In this document: piece by piece, positions 44,673 through 54,341 of the stretch
How the letters are laid out: each line of letters starts with the position of its first letter
How positions within the stretch are numbered: position 1 is the first letter of the stretch
NCBI GenBank assembly: GCA_900550135.1
Contig: URQO01000001.1
Location: 1 to 64,000 of the forward strand
From: an uncultured Eubacterium sp.
GTDB taxonomy: Bacteria; Bacillota; Clostridia; Lachnospirales; Lachnospiraceae
Length of the DNA: 64,000 bases
Direction of reading: 5' to 3'
Notes under the pieces: model-generated
Seen by the model: the letters and a program-made list of their open reading frames with translations, nothing else
Told to the model about the DNA's origin: nothing
Database searches by the model: none
Translations under genes and position numbers: made by a program

Positions 44673-47435
44673 CTATTTTCTTTTTAATTTTTTAAACTGC
44701 ATGTATTTAACCTTAATACCTGCCAATACATCTTCAAGCTTAATGTTGTAAGCTCCCTTATCCAATTTAACCTTACAAAGTTTCTGTGTAATCCAGTTGC
44801 CATCTGTACCGTTTGTCTGAATAACTACCACATTCTCACCATTTGCATTTACATTGACTGTAGACTGTGCAAGATTTGACTTGTCAAATGCAATATTTAC
44901 TATGATAGTGTATTCTGCATCTTCTTCAACAATCATTGTAGCAACTTTACCTGAATCAAACATTACCTTGTTATCTTCTGATAAATTAAACTGCTGATAT
45001 TTTGCTTCGCTAACATCTACTGAAGGAAAATATTTTGCAACATCTGTGTCTACCAATTCTCTTTCAATAACCTGTGAATGAAGTATAACATTGCAGATAT
45101 TGATAGCTGCTCTTTGAAGTTCTCCCACTGTCAGTGTTCCTTCTTCAACCGACTTTTCAGTATTGTCATTGTTTGAGTTTACTTCAGCACCGTTGTTATT
45201 TACAACCATATAAACATCATTCTGTGAGCGAACCATGTCTCTTGTGTCCTGATTTGACTCCTCGCCACCTTCTACAACATCGTTCATTTTTGCCCACCAG
45301 TCTGTCATTACAAGACCTGTGTAACCCCATTCTCCACGAAGAACTGTTGTACAAAGATCATAGTTTGATGCAGCCCAGTGTCCATTTATAGGATTGTAAC
45401 TTGTCATAAGTGTCATGACAGTCTTTTCTTTAACTGCCATTTCAAACGATTTTAAATAAATCTCTCTGATAGCACGTTCTGAACATACAGCATCTATTTT
45501 AAATCTATGTGATTCCTGACCGTTTAAAGCAAAATGCTTGATAGTTCCCCAAGCTCCACCATCTTTGATACCACCTGTTGATGCAACAGACATTGTACCT
45601 GAAAGGTATGGGTCTTCTGAGTAATATTCAAAGTTTCTACCATTAAGTGGATGTCTATGTATATTGACACCTGGTCCAAGTAATGTATCTACCTGGTTAG
45701 CTCTTAACTCTTCACCTTCCATTGTATAAAGCTCTCTTACTAAAGGTGCATTCCATGATGCTGCAAGGGCTGTACCAATAGGAAGCTGTGTAGCCTTTCC
45801 TTCATATCTGACACCACTTGGTCCATCTGCACAACATGCTGCAGGAATGCCATAGTTAAATAGTGCATCTGATATTCCACCAAAAGCTGAAGCTGTACCC
45901 TGAGTAACTCTAGGGTTGCTCATTCCTTCGCCTCTTACAATCTGTGCAAGTTCTTCAACTGAAAGCTGTGCCACAAATTCTTCCAGACTGTTTTTGCCAT
46001 CCTTAACATCCTGAAGTGTAATTCCTTTGTCACCTGTAATTTCCATAGTTTCTGGAAGATTTTCCTCAATTCTCTTTGCCATATCTACTGTAGGTTTTTG
46101 TGATGGGATATATTCTTTTTCAAAAGTTCCATCAGCTTTCTGTTTTCCAGGTTTTAAAATTGTAAGATTTTCGTCATTTGGACAGCAAACCTCTGATAAC
46201 TGTTCTACAACTTCTAACTGTTTTATAGAATGTGTATAAACTTTTTCTACATTTCTAACACTGTTTCCAACAAAAATATTGTAGTCTCCTGCTTCTAATA
46301 CATAGCATGACTTGTGTCCTGTAACACCACTGTCATCGTATGATGACATGTCTTTTATGGCTACTTCAAGTTCAACAACCTGACTTGCTTTTGGTGCAAG
46401 ATTTTCAGTTTTGGCATATGAACAAAGTTCTTTTACAGGCTTTCCAAGATTACCCTGTGGTGCACTGTAGTATACCTGTACAACTTCTTTTCCTGAATAT
46501 TTATCCCCTGTATTTGTAACCTTTACCTGAAGTTTGATTTTGCCATCTTCTTCCTTGGCAGACACTGTTTCAATATCAAATGTTGTATATGAAAGTCCAT
46601 ATCCAAACTCAAACATAACCTTTTCAGGTGCAAAAGTTTCAAAATATCTATATCCAACATAAATATCTTCTTTGTAAAGATTTGTAAGTGGATTGCCAAA
46701 GTTTTCATCTGATGGATAGTCCTCCAGATTGAAAGCTATAGTATCAGGTAACTTTCCGCTAGGTGTAACACATCCTGATAATGCATCAACAACTGCATTT
46801 CCACCTTCCATACCTCCTGACCATACATAAGCCACAGACTTAATATGTCCGTTAAACTGTGGGTCATTCATCCACTTCATGTCAATAATATTTGATGTAT
46901 TAAGAACTACTACCACGTCCTCAAATGCCTCTGTAATATTTTTAATATTGGAGATTTCCTCGTCAGTTAACAAATAACTTCCTGCTCCATTATAATTGTC
47001 CTTATCTTCACCGGCTGTACGTCCAACAATATAAACAGCCTTGTTTGACTTCGCAGCCTGCTCTTTTGCGTATGGTACAGTAATGTCCATGTCCTTCTGG
47101 AACCAAGGTTCACATGCCCAGCCACCGCCACCATTGTCAAATGGGTGGTCTTTAAGCCATTCCTGATAATCCTTTACCAAATCTTCATTAATATTTAAAT
47201 GGCTGTTTTTAAATCCATCTAAAATATTGGTTGCATATTCAACCTGCACAGCTCCACCTGAGCCGGTACCACTTCTATAATATTCAATCTGTGGTCGTCC
47301 AAACACAGAAATTTTGTCTTCTTTTGTAAATGGTAAAACATTGTCTTCATTTCTTAACAATACAATACCTTCTGCCGCTGCTTCTCTGCTCTTTTTTGCA
47401 AAACCTTCAACAGGTACTCCTCTTAAATTGCTCAT
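44673..47435 (-). CDS. GH3 beta-glucosidase with reversed domain order
   Basis: A 920-residue glycoside hydrolase family 3 enzyme. Unlike most, the C-terminal GH3 domain comes first (EAAAEGIVLLRNEDNVLPF, GTGSGGAVQVEYA), then an FN3-like domain (LQVKVTNTGDKYSGKEVVQVYYS), and the catalytic TIM-barrel domain is last (SAFGGISDALFNYGIPAACCADGP…, nucleophile Asp in YTGLVMTDWWAKMND). This order is known in some rumen and gut Clostridia such as Ruminococcus albus. A C-terminal beta-rich domain of 120 residues ends it. It has no signal peptide, so it probably acts on imported oligosaccharides. Confidence 0.93.
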   Translation of the reverse strand: MSNLRGVPVEGFAKKSREAAAEGIVLLRNEDNVLPFTKEDKISVFGRPQIEYYRSGTGSGGAVQVEYATNILDGFKNSHLNINEDLVKDYQEWLKDHPFDNGGGGWACEPWFQKDMDITVPYAKEQAAKSNKAVYIVGRTAGEDKDNYNGAGSYLLTDEEISNIKNITEAFEDVVVVLNTSNIIDMKWMNDPQFNGHIKSVAYVWSGGMEGGNAVVDALSGCVTPSGKLPDTIAFNLEDYPSDENFGNPLTNLYKEDIYVGYRYFETFAPEKVMFEFGYGLSYTTFDIETVSAKEEDGKIKLQVKVTNTGDKYSGKEVVQVYYSAPQGNLGKPVKELCSYAKTENLAPKASQVVELEVAIKDMSSYDDSGVTGHKSCYVLEAGDYNIFVGNSVRNVEKVYTHSIKQLEVVEQLSEVCCPNDENLTILKPGKQKADGTFEKEYIPSQKPTVDMAKRIEENLPETMEITGDKGITLQDVKDGKNSLEEFVAQLSVEELAQIVRGEGMSNPRVTQGTASAFGGISDALFNYGIPAACCADGPSGVRYEGKATQLPIGTALAASWNAPLVRELYTMEGEELRANQVDTLLGPGVNIHRHPLNGRNFEYYSEDPYLSGTMSVASTGGIKDGGAWGTIKHFALNGQESHRFKIDAVCSERAIREIYLKSFEMAVKEKTVMTLMTSYNPINGHWAASNYDLCTTVLRGEWGYTGLVMTDWWAKMNDVVEGGEESNQDTRDMVRSQNDVYMVVNNNGAEVNSNNDNTEKSVEEGTLTVGELQRAAINICNVILHSQVIERELVDTDVAKYFPSVDVSEAKYQQFNLSEDNKVMFDSGKVATMIVEEDAEYTIIVNIAFDKSNLAQSTVNVNANGENVVVIQTNGTDGNWITQKLCKVKLDKGAYNIKLEDVLAGIKVKYMQFKKLKRK

Positions 47436-47773
47436 CCTATAATATCCTCCAAGATTTATTACTTAACATACTTTTTCCCGTAGACAAATCCGCCTTATCT
47501 TTTAATCTAAAAACACTATATCATATGATTTTTGCAAATACTATATTTTATGGGAAGAAAAATGTTTTTATTATCCACTTTTTTGCACTGGTTTTAAAGC
47601 ATTTTTTGACCTAATTATTCCTTATGTTATGGGAAATATTTTAGACATTTCTTAAAATTGTAACGTTTTTATCGGGGGAAATTAAAACATTTTTATTTCC
47701 TTTGCTGATATTTTTGTATAAATTGTACTCTGTTATCATAGAGGTTTTTTTCTCCTTTATTTAATTTTCTTTA
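47436..47773. other. Divergent intergenic region between GH3 gene and paaK-like gene
   Basis: A 340-bp AT-rich gap with no coding signal. It must hold the GH3 promoter on the minus strand; I cannot define it with confidence. The paaK-like promoter is listed separately. Confidence 0.5.
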
Positions 47774-47802
47774 TTGCTTTAACGTGCTAAATAGTGTAAA
47801 AT
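47774..47802 (+). promoter_or_regulatory. Sigma-A-type promoter of the paaK-ACT operon
   Basis: TTGCTT (47774-47779), 17-bp spacer, TAAAAT (47797-47802). It covers the first codons of the longer open frame starting at 47784, so the true start is the ATG at 47862. Confidence 0.7.
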
Positions 47803-47861
47803 TATTCCATAGTTATGTGAAACAAATTTTCATAAAACGAACGAAAGAAAGGAACAAAATA

Positions 47862-49160
47862 ATGGGAAAATATTTTCAAGAAGACATTGAAACTGCTTCT
47901 CGTGAAGAGATTGAGCAGATTCAGACTGACGGACTTTTAGATGTTGTAAAAAGAGTATATGAAAATGTACCTTTTTACAGAAAAAAAATGGAAGAAAAAG
48001 GAGTGACTCCTGATGACATCAAATCTTTAGATGATATATCAAAGCTTCCATTTTTAACTAAGGATGACTTACGAGATGCTTATCCTTATGGATTACTTGC
48101 CTGTCCTCTTAAAGATTGTATACGTATTCACTCAACTTCCGGTACAACCGGAAAACGTGTAGTTGATTTTTATACACAAGGTGATATTGACAAATGGGAA
48201 AACGGATGTGCCAGAGCAATTGTTGCTGCCGGAGGTTCTGATGAGGATGTAGTTCATGTATCTTATGGTTACGGACTTTTCACCGGTGGTTTTGGATTGA
48301 ATGGTGGTTCACAAAAAGTTGGTTCTTTAACACTTCCAATGTCATCAGGAAATACTGACAGACAACTTCAGTTTATGACAGACCTTGGTTCTACTATTTT
48401 ATGTTGTACACCAAGTTATGCTTCATACCTTGCTGAATCAATTGAAGAACGTGGCATCAAAGATCAGATTAAATTAAAAGCAGGTATTTTCGGAGCCGAA
48501 GCATGGTCAGAAGATATGAGAGCTGACATTGAAAACCGTCTTGGTATTAAGGCCTATGACATTTACGGATTGACAGAAATTGGGGGGCCTGGGGTTGCAT
48601 TTGAGTGTCAGGAGCAAAATGGAATGCACATTTGCGAGGATTATTTTATTCCTGAAATCGTAGACCCTGATACTTTTGAGCCTGTTCCTGACGGACAAAT
48701 TGGTGAACTTGTATTTACAAGTTTTGCAAAGGAGGCTTTCCCTCTTATCAGATACCGTACAAAGGACATTACATACATTACAAGAGAAAAATGTAAATGT
48801 GGCAGAACTCATGCACGTATTCACAGATTAATGGGACGTTCAGATGACATGCTGATTATCAAGGGTGTAAACGTATACCCTTCACAGGTTGAAGAAGTTC
48901 TTATTAAACAGGGTATGCCAGCCAACTATCAGTTGATTGTTGACCGTGTAAACAACAGTGATACTATGGAAGTTCTTGTTGAAATGACACCTGAAATGTT
49001 CTCTGACACTATTAGTGCCATTGAAGTTAAGGAAAAAGAAATTGTTGCTGCTCTTAAGAGCATGCTTGGTATTTATGCCAAGGTTAAATTAGTTGAACCT
49101 AGGTCTATTACACGTTCAGAAGGAAAAGCTGTCCGTGTTATTGATAAGCGTAAAATTTAA
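47862..49160 (+). CDS. Phenylacetate-CoA ligase family enzyme (PaaK-like)
   Basis: A 432-residue adenylate-forming enzyme. It has the AMP-binding motif HSTSGTTGKRVVDFY, YGYGLFTGGFGLNGG, the YDIYGLTEIGGPG segment, and the C-terminal RSDDMLIIKGVNVYPSQVEEV. Family members activate aryl acids to CoA thioesters. In gut Clostridia they are often linked to an ACT-domain gene and to indolepyruvate oxidoreductase, in aromatic amino-acid catabolism; only the ACT gene is here. The AAAGGA Shine-Dalgarno fits the ATG at 47862. Confidence 0.9.
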   Translation: MGKYFQEDIETASREEIEQIQTDGLLDVVKRVYENVPFYRKKMEEKGVTPDDIKSLDDISKLPFLTKDDLRDAYPYGLLACPLKDCIRIHSTSGTTGKRVVDFYTQGDIDKWENGCARAIVAAGGSDEDVVHVSYGYGLFTGGFGLNGGSQKVGSLTLPMSSGNTDRQLQFMTDLGSTILCCTPSYASYLAESIEERGIKDQIKLKAGIFGAEAWSEDMRADIENRLGIKAYDIYGLTEIGGPGVAFECQEQNGMHICEDYFIPEIVDPDTFEPVPDGQIGELVFTSFAKEAFPLIRYRTKDITYITREKCKCGRTHARIHRLMGRSDDMLIIKGVNVYPSQVEEVLIKQGMPANYQLIVDRVNNSDTMEVLVEMTPEMFSDTISAIEVKEKEIVAALKSMLGIYAKVKLVEPRSITRSEGKAVRVIDKRKI

Positions 49161-49172
49161 GGAGGTATTGGT

Positions 49173-49604
49173 ATGTACATTAATCAGATATCTGTTTTTA
49201 TAGAAAACAAACCCGGCAATCTTGCAAAGTTTACAAACTTTATTGCCGAAAATCATATTGACATGAGAGCTTTTGAAATTGCAGATTCAAGCGAATTTGG
49301 TATTATCCGTATTATCGTTGATAAGCCACTTGATACTTTGACTTTGTTAAAGGACAATGATTGGATCTGCAAATTAACACAGGTAATTGGTGTTAAAATT
49401 CCTGATAAGCCAGGTGCAATGGCAAGTGCCATGAATATTTTGGCTGAAGCTGATGTAAGTGTTGAATATGTTTACACTTTCCTTGCAAGAGGCACTGATG
49501 ATGCTCTTATGATTTTCAGAGTTCAGGACAACGACAAGGTTGCTGCTATTTTAAAGAAAAATGGTGTCAAGCTTGTGTCTCAGGAAGACTTGTTGAAAAT
49601 GTAA
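49173..49604 (+). CDS. ACT domain protein
   Basis: A 143-residue protein with two ACT modules (INQISVFIENKPGNLAKFTNFI, and IGVKIPDKPGAMASAMNILAEADVSVEYVYTF). ACT domains bind amino acids. Starting 12 bases after the paaK-like gene with AAGGAGG, it probably senses an aromatic or branched-chain amino acid linked to the ligase's pathway. Same-strand pairing of these two genes is common in Clostridia and Archaea. Confidence 0.93.
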   Translation: MYINQISVFIENKPGNLAKFTNFIAENHIDMRAFEIADSSEFGIIRIIVDKPLDTLTLLKDNDWICKLTQVIGVKIPDKPGAMASAMNILAEADVSVEYVYTFLARGTDDALMIFRVQDNDKVAAILKKNGVKLVSQEDLLKM

Positions 49605-49635
49605 GGATTTTCTGCTGGAAAGGAAGGCTGAAGCT

Positions 49636-49908
49636 ATGCATACATTACTAACAGAATATGACGAAGAAGCCGTTATGGAGAGATTCCGCCAACGGGCATA
49701 TGAAGAAGGGGAAGCAGATGGGCTTGAAAAAGGTGAGAACCAACATCTTATTTCTCAAATTTGCAAGAAGATGTCAAAAGGGAAAGTTGTGGAACAGATT
49801 GCCAATGAATTAGAGGAAGACATTTCAAGAATTCAGAGAATATATGATGTTGCTATAGAATTTGGTCCAGATTACAATGTTGAGAAAATAATGAAAAAAA
49901 TAGAGTAA
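49636..49908 (+). pseudogene. Rpn-family recombination-promoting nuclease remnant (C-terminal part)
   Basis: A 90-residue protein starting MHTLLTEYDEEAVMERFRQRAYEEG and continuing with a charged helix ending VEQIANELEEDISRIQRIYDVAIEF. This is the C-terminal helical region typical of Rpn (PD-(D/E)XK transposase-like) proteins, which are common in Lachnospiraceae; the N-terminal nuclease domain is absent. It has a GGAAGG before its ATG, so it may still be expressed. It is either a decayed copy or a free-standing small protein. Confidence 0.7.
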
Positions 49909-49994
49909 GGGATCTAGGTTATTTTATGTAAACCACGTTGAGTTTTAAAATTTTTTCTTACCTATTATATATTTTAATAATTAACAGTATTTTT

Positions 49995-50025
49995 AAGGGG
50001 GCAACCAGATTGGTTATCCCCTTTG
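49995..50025 (+). terminator. Terminator after the paaK-ACT-Rpn operon
   Basis: Stem AAGGGGGCAACC / GGTTATCCCCTTT with a five-base loop, then a weak T-run. Confidence 0.65.
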
Positions 50026-50034
50026 ATTAATTGA

Positions 50035-50166
50035 CTATAAGTAGCCAAGTTCATGGCGAATCTTGAAGTACAGTTTTAGTATTCTGCGTTTGTACATTTG
50101 CTCTACGTGTCTTTTTGGGCTTGTGTGCCAACTGATTCTAACTGTATATCTAATAATAACTGTTTA
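50035..50166 (-). other. Short open frame of uncertain coding value
   Basis: A 43-codon stop-bounded frame on the minus strand ends KRRILKLYFKIRHELGYL. It has no start codon in a good context and no match I recognise. A second frame overlapping it reads for about 35 codons, as if a frameshift separated them. It may be a decayed mobile-element gene next to the Rpn remnant, or chance. Confidence 0.25.
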
Positions 50167-50270
50167 AACTCATATACATTAAACGATGGTGAGCTATTTA
50201 AGTCCTTAATTATTTAATATCTGTGAATTCATTTCATCTAACAGGTGCATAAATCTTGCCTCATTTTTAC

Positions 50271-51353
50271 TTATTTTAGTTTTGCACTTTTCACGTTGCT
50301 CCAGCCACTGTACACTTTTTTATTATTTCCAGTGCGGTATGCTCTCACTCTAAAATAATATCTTTTGTTTCTTCTATAAGTTACCAACGCTCCCATATTG
50401 TATGTTTTAGCACCTTTGAAAGATCTTTTTGTGCTCATTTGAAACTGATATTTACATCCGGCTTCATATTTCTTATAACTGAAAACCAATTTACTTGATA
50501 CTTTTTTCAGTACAGGAGTTGCAGGCTTTTTGACTGTCACATCTTTTAATGTTAATGAATAATAATCAATGATTTCCCCATTCATTCCATTTTCTATTTC
50601 AATATAGTATGTTCCTTTTTTCAGTGTCACTGTAGTATTTACCTTTTTATCAAATATACACTTTATCACTTTTCCTTTGCTATTATACAAAAATATTGGC
50701 ATAGTATCAGATCCACAACTGCCCGTTATTTTAATATCTTTTGTGCTATTTATTTTAAATTTGAAATAGTTCCTTTCGTTGTTATAACTCGAATTAATCA
50801 CTCCCATAAATTTATTTCCAATAGAAACATTGCAAGCAGTAGATTTGTATGTATTTTTATATGTTCCTATTTTTGTATTTTTTGTTTCAGTCTGTTTCAG
50901 TTCAAACTTAACTCCAGTTGTTGTATATGCGCAATAATTTCCACCTGTTACATCAATATAATATGTACCTGGTGACAATGCTATCTCAGTGTACACTGCT
51001 TGGTATCCCCTATTATTGTCATCATCAGTGCTTTCAAACATAAGGCACTTTCCATTTGTATCTTCTATTGTAACATATGCTCTTTCATCATGTTTTGTTG
51101 TAACTGCTGTCATACTTAAATATGTTTTTTTATCAATTTTCATTTTATAATAATTATGTCCAATGCTATTATAATCATAATCCAACTGGTATGGTGCTGA
51201 TGTTGCGATAAAATCTCCTATCTTATAGTTTGTAGCCACGTTTTTATATCGTCCGCCATCTCCTATAGTTTTTGCTTGTGCATCTGTGTTATGAATACAA
51301 AAACCTACTGCAATGCAAATAACAATACCAAGAATATACTTTAATCTTTTCAT
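50271..51353 (-). CDS. Secreted protein with PPC-like domains and FN3-like C-terminus
   Basis: A 360-residue protein with a signal peptide (residues 1-27, ending ADA-like DAQAKT). Two regions of about 100 residues look like pre-peptidase C-terminal domains, each with a Y-x-I/F-x-V-x-G type ending (TYYIDVTGGNYC, TYYIEIENGMNG). The last 80 residues are FN3-like and very basic, with KRYYFRVRAY. It has no catalytic domain. It begins the secreted-protein island. A Shine-Dalgarno AGGAGTG precedes the ATG. Confidence 0.75.
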   Translation of the reverse strand: MKRLKYILGIVICIAVGFCIHNTDAQAKTIGDGGRYKNVATNYKIGDFIATSAPYQLDYDYNSIGHNYYKMKIDKKTYLSMTAVTTKHDERAYVTIEDTNGKCLMFESTDDDNNRGYQAVYTEIALSPGTYYIDVTGGNYCAYTTTGVKFELKQTETKNTKIGTYKNTYKSTACNVSIGNKFMGVINSSYNNERNYFKFKINSTKDIKITGSCGSDTMPIFLYNSKGKVIKCIFDKKVNTTVTLKKGTYYIEIENGMNGEIIDYYSLTLKDVTVKKPATPVLKKVSSKLVFSYKKYEAGCKYQFQMSTKRSFKGAKTYNMGALVTYRRNKRYYFRVRAYRTGNNKKVYSGWSNVKSAKLK

Positions 51354-51365
51354 AATAATTCACTC

Positions 51366-51600
51366 CTATCTGTAATTTTTAGTTTTTAATGCTTTTAAAT
51401 TATTAAATTTCTTATAATATCTTTTCTTTGATACTTTCTTTCCATTTACGTAATATATACACTTTAGTTTTCCATTACTTTGCCAATCTTTGTATATATA
51501 AAATGCTGTATTTGAATATATTTTTCCGTTTTTTAGTTTAAATCCTGTCCAGCTGTCTGTTGTTCCTCCACTATATGCAATTAATTTTTTGTCATATCTT
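51366..51600 (-). pseudogene. Remnant or frameshifted C-terminal part of a secreted protein
   Basis: A minus-strand frame without a start codon reads for about 78 codons into a stop at 51366, with sequence such as SGGTTDSWTGFKLKNG and GKLKCIYYVNGKKVSKKRYY. Its composition is like that of the neighbouring secreted proteins. It starts in a different frame just where the 148-residue gene stops, so it could be that gene's former C-terminus lost by a frameshift, or a separate decayed gene. Confidence 0.45.
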
Positions 51601-52045
51601 AGGCTAGAGGGGCATATATTATTTCTGTTACCTTTCCCCCCTCAATTACCCATACCATGTATTTAGTAGTGTAGCCACCTTTTTTAAGGGGTAGTACCAA
51701 CTTTTTAAATTGTTTATAGTTCACTTCCTTTCCTTTATTGCGAAATTTACATTGGTTTGAAATTATATATTTTCTTTTTTTAGATTTATATAATTTACGT
51801 ACACCTCGCGGCTTTGTATAGTGCATTGAACCATATACTGTAAAAGTTTTTCCTTTAAACACTAACTTTTTAGCATAAGAATAATCTTTGACGGTTTTAT
51901 TATTTTTTGTAGACAAAGCTGTACTATATACTCCAGTCTTTTTTTGAACTTTTGCCTCTGTTGTAATTGATCCTGTAACAACCATTGTTGTAAATAATAC
52001 GGTAAGTACCAACATCACTGATAAACTTCTTTTGATTTTTTGCAT
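51599..52045 (-). CDS. Small secreted protein of unknown function
   Basis: A 148-residue protein with a signal peptide (residues 1-31: KRSLSVMLVLTVLFTTMVVTG, cleavage near TTEAKV). The mature part is small, basic and beta-rich, with the segment KLVFKGKTFTVYGSM and a C-terminal MVWVIEGGKVTEIIYAP. I recognise no family. AAAAGGAG precedes the ATG. Confidence 0.65.
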   Translation of the reverse strand: MQKIKRSLSVMLVLTVLFTTMVVTGSITTEAKVQKKTGVYSTALSTKNNKTVKDYSYAKKLVFKGKTFTVYGSMHYTKPRGVRKLYKSKKRKYIISNQCKFRNKGKEVNYKQFKKLVLPLKKGGYTTKYMVWVIEGGKVTEIIYAPLA

Positions 52046-52068
52046 AATAAATCTCCTTTTTTAATTTT

Positions 52069-54282
52069 TTATTTTTTTACAAAAACTGTTTTTGTTTTTG
52101 TATATTTGCTAAATACTGTGAATCCATTTACTTTTTTATATGTTCGTATTCTGATGTAATACTTCTTTTTTGCTTTTAATCTTTTTATTGTAATTTTTGT
52201 TTTTTTTGTGTTTATTACATTCCAATTTTTTGTAAACTTCTTATCGGTACTATATTCTATTTGGTATCCATCTACCTTTTTTACTTTTTTATATTTTATT
52301 TCTATTTTTTTACCCGATATATTCTTTATTTTTGTTATTCTTGCAGTTGAAAATTTTTTTACCCAATATGCAGTGAATTTTAAGTCCTGAAATTTTTTAT
52401 ATATTCCAGTATGCATTCCCCACTTTTCCCCATCACTTCTTTTCCATCCTGCAAAAATATATCCTCTTCTTGTAGGATCTTTGAGATAAATTGGTTTATC
52501 TCCTGCTGTATAAAAGTTTGGATTTTTAGGGTTATTTTTTCCTCCTGCTAAATCATACGTGATTTTATACTCATTTCCTTTATATGCTAACACTCTGTCA
52601 TTACTAACCCCTAGTTCCTCAGCCAAATCTTTGGCAGTTTCTGTACAAGCCAAACTATATGGAACAACTTTTAACTTTATTTTGTTATAATCCAAAAAGC
52701 TTTTTTCTTGGTGAACCATGTTACTATAGTAGTCATAGTAAAATTTTCTAGGTACATTCTCCGGTATTGTGACCGTACTTAATTTACATCCATCAAAGGC
52801 ATATACATATATACATTTAACCCACGATGGAATTGTAAAGTTTCCACCTACATTCTTTGCAGCAGGATACAACAACAAATCATCATTATCCCTTTGTTTT
52901 TTATCATCACTCCAATATAAAACACCATCTATGCTATAATAGTATCCCTTTGTTGGATTAATAACATTAACAGCTTTCAGATTGTTTGCCCCTGAAAAAG
53001 TTGTTTTATAAAGATAATATGCCTCATCATAAAAAAGTTTTTCACTTATGTTTATTTTTTCTATTCCACTGTTGTAATATCTCATTTCATGGTAATACCA
53101 ATAATAATCATAATTGGAACTTGGATCTACATCACTACCTTCTATAGCAAAATCCCTATACAAACTAGCATCTCCCATAGTATTAATCCAAATTTCAATC
53201 TTTAAATTAGGACAACCAACTGCAACAGGAATACTTATGTTTTTTAATCCCTGTGGACAATTTATCGAAGAAAGGTTTTCCATATCACTTATGCTAAATA
53301 CCTTTACTGTTTTTGGTAAATTTACATTTGTCATTTTAGGGAAGTTATACATTGCCAATTCAACTAATGAATTCGGCAAATTTATATCTTCCATTTGTTC
53401 CAAACCACCTATTGATAAATATTTAATACTATTTGGCAATTGTATACTTTTTATATTTTCAAACCACCCTAAATATAATCTTTCTAGTTTCTCTGGTAGT
53501 TTTAAACTGGTTACCAGACTATTTCCTTCTATTTCAAGTTCTTTGATATTATTTGAATACTGTACATCCTTCAAATTTTCTCCATAAAATATTGTGCATT
53601 TTTCAATATTATCATTCATTGTCAATTTCTCTAAATAAGAATATTTGTATCTTGCGTTAATTTTAATCTCGTTCAAGTCTCCAATGATGTTAATGACTTT
53701 TATCTTATAATTTCTATAATCACTTTCCATCCATCTCATTGTTTTTGCACAACTTACCTCTGTTAAAGATGATTTTTTAAACTCTAAATAATCGCTATCA
53801 TAGTCCCAATCATACTTTTTTTCATGCAATTCTTCATCGTAAAACAGTTTATTATTTGGTAATTTTACACTTTTCAAATTTATAAATTTATTATCGAAAG
53901 CTTCTTCACTTATAGCCTCAACAGTGTCAGGAAATGATATTTCAGTCACTAACTCCGGCGAAAAAATTTCAAAAGAGTTCCAATATTTCTCTCCTACACC
54001 TTCAATTCTTGTAACTTTATGACCTGATACATAGCTTGGCAACTCCAGTTTTCCATCACTTACATATAATTTAATTCCATTAACCCCACACAAAGTAAAT
54101 GTGTTATCATCATTTATGTAACCTACATATTCATAATTATCTCCATAATTCTTAACTTTTTTTGTATTATCTTCCATTTCAATCTTTGCTTGAACAACAC
54201 TATTATTTGCTAAAATACATATTCCCAAAAGAAATGAAATTACAACGGTTACTTTCATTATTTTTTTTAATATTTCCCTCAT
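52069..54282 (-). CDS. Secreted BspA-like leucine-rich repeat protein with Flg_new and FN3-like modules
   Basis: A 737-residue surface protein. A signal peptide (residues 1-33) is followed by leucine-rich repeats of the BspA (LRR_5) type from about residue 85 to 520 (EEAFDNKFINLKSVKLPN, EKLYLGWFENIKSIQLPNSI, and ICVYAF-type units). An InlB B-repeat/Flg_new unit is at about 575-640 (ITYDLAGGKNNPKN…YIFAGWKR). The last 85 residues are FN3-like and strongly basic (YQIEYSTDKKFTKNWN, KKKYYIRIRTYKK). It likely serves adhesion or ligand binding. It has no LPXTG sorting signal. Confidence 0.85.
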   Translation of the reverse strand: MREILKKIMKVTVVISFLLGICILANNSVVQAKIEMEDNTKKVKNYGDNYEYVGYINDDNTFTLCGVNGIKLYVSDGKLELPSYVSGHKVTRIEGVGEKYWNSFEIFSPELVTEISFPDTVEAISEEAFDNKFINLKSVKLPNNKLFYDEELHEKKYDWDYDSDYLEFKKSSLTEVSCAKTMRWMESDYRNYKIKVINIIGDLNEIKINARYKYSYLEKLTMNDNIEKCTIFYGENLKDVQYSNNIKELEIEGNSLVTSLKLPEKLERLYLGWFENIKSIQLPNSIKYLSIGGLEQMEDINLPNSLVELAMYNFPKMTNVNLPKTVKVFSISDMENLSSINCPQGLKNISIPVAVGCPNLKIEIWINTMGDASLYRDFAIEGSDVDPSSNYDYYWYYHEMRYYNSGIEKINISEKLFYDEAYYLYKTTFSGANNLKAVNVINPTKGYYYSIDGVLYWSDDKKQRDNDDLLLYPAAKNVGGNFTIPSWVKCIYVYAFDGCKLSTVTIPENVPRKFYYDYYSNMVHQEKSFLDYNKIKLKVVPYSLACTETAKDLAEELGVSNDRVLAYKGNEYKITYDLAGGKNNPKNPNFYTAGDKPIYLKDPTRRGYIFAGWKRSDGEKWGMHTGIYKKFQDLKFTAYWVKKFSTARITKIKNISGKKIEIKYKKVKKVDGYQIEYSTDKKFTKNWNVINTKKTKITIKRLKAKKKYYIRIRTYKKVNGFTVFSKYTKTKTVFVKK

Positions 54283-54341
54283 TTATTTACTCTCCTATCT
54301 CAATATTAGAACAAAATCAACACTTTTCTCTTCCTTCTCCA

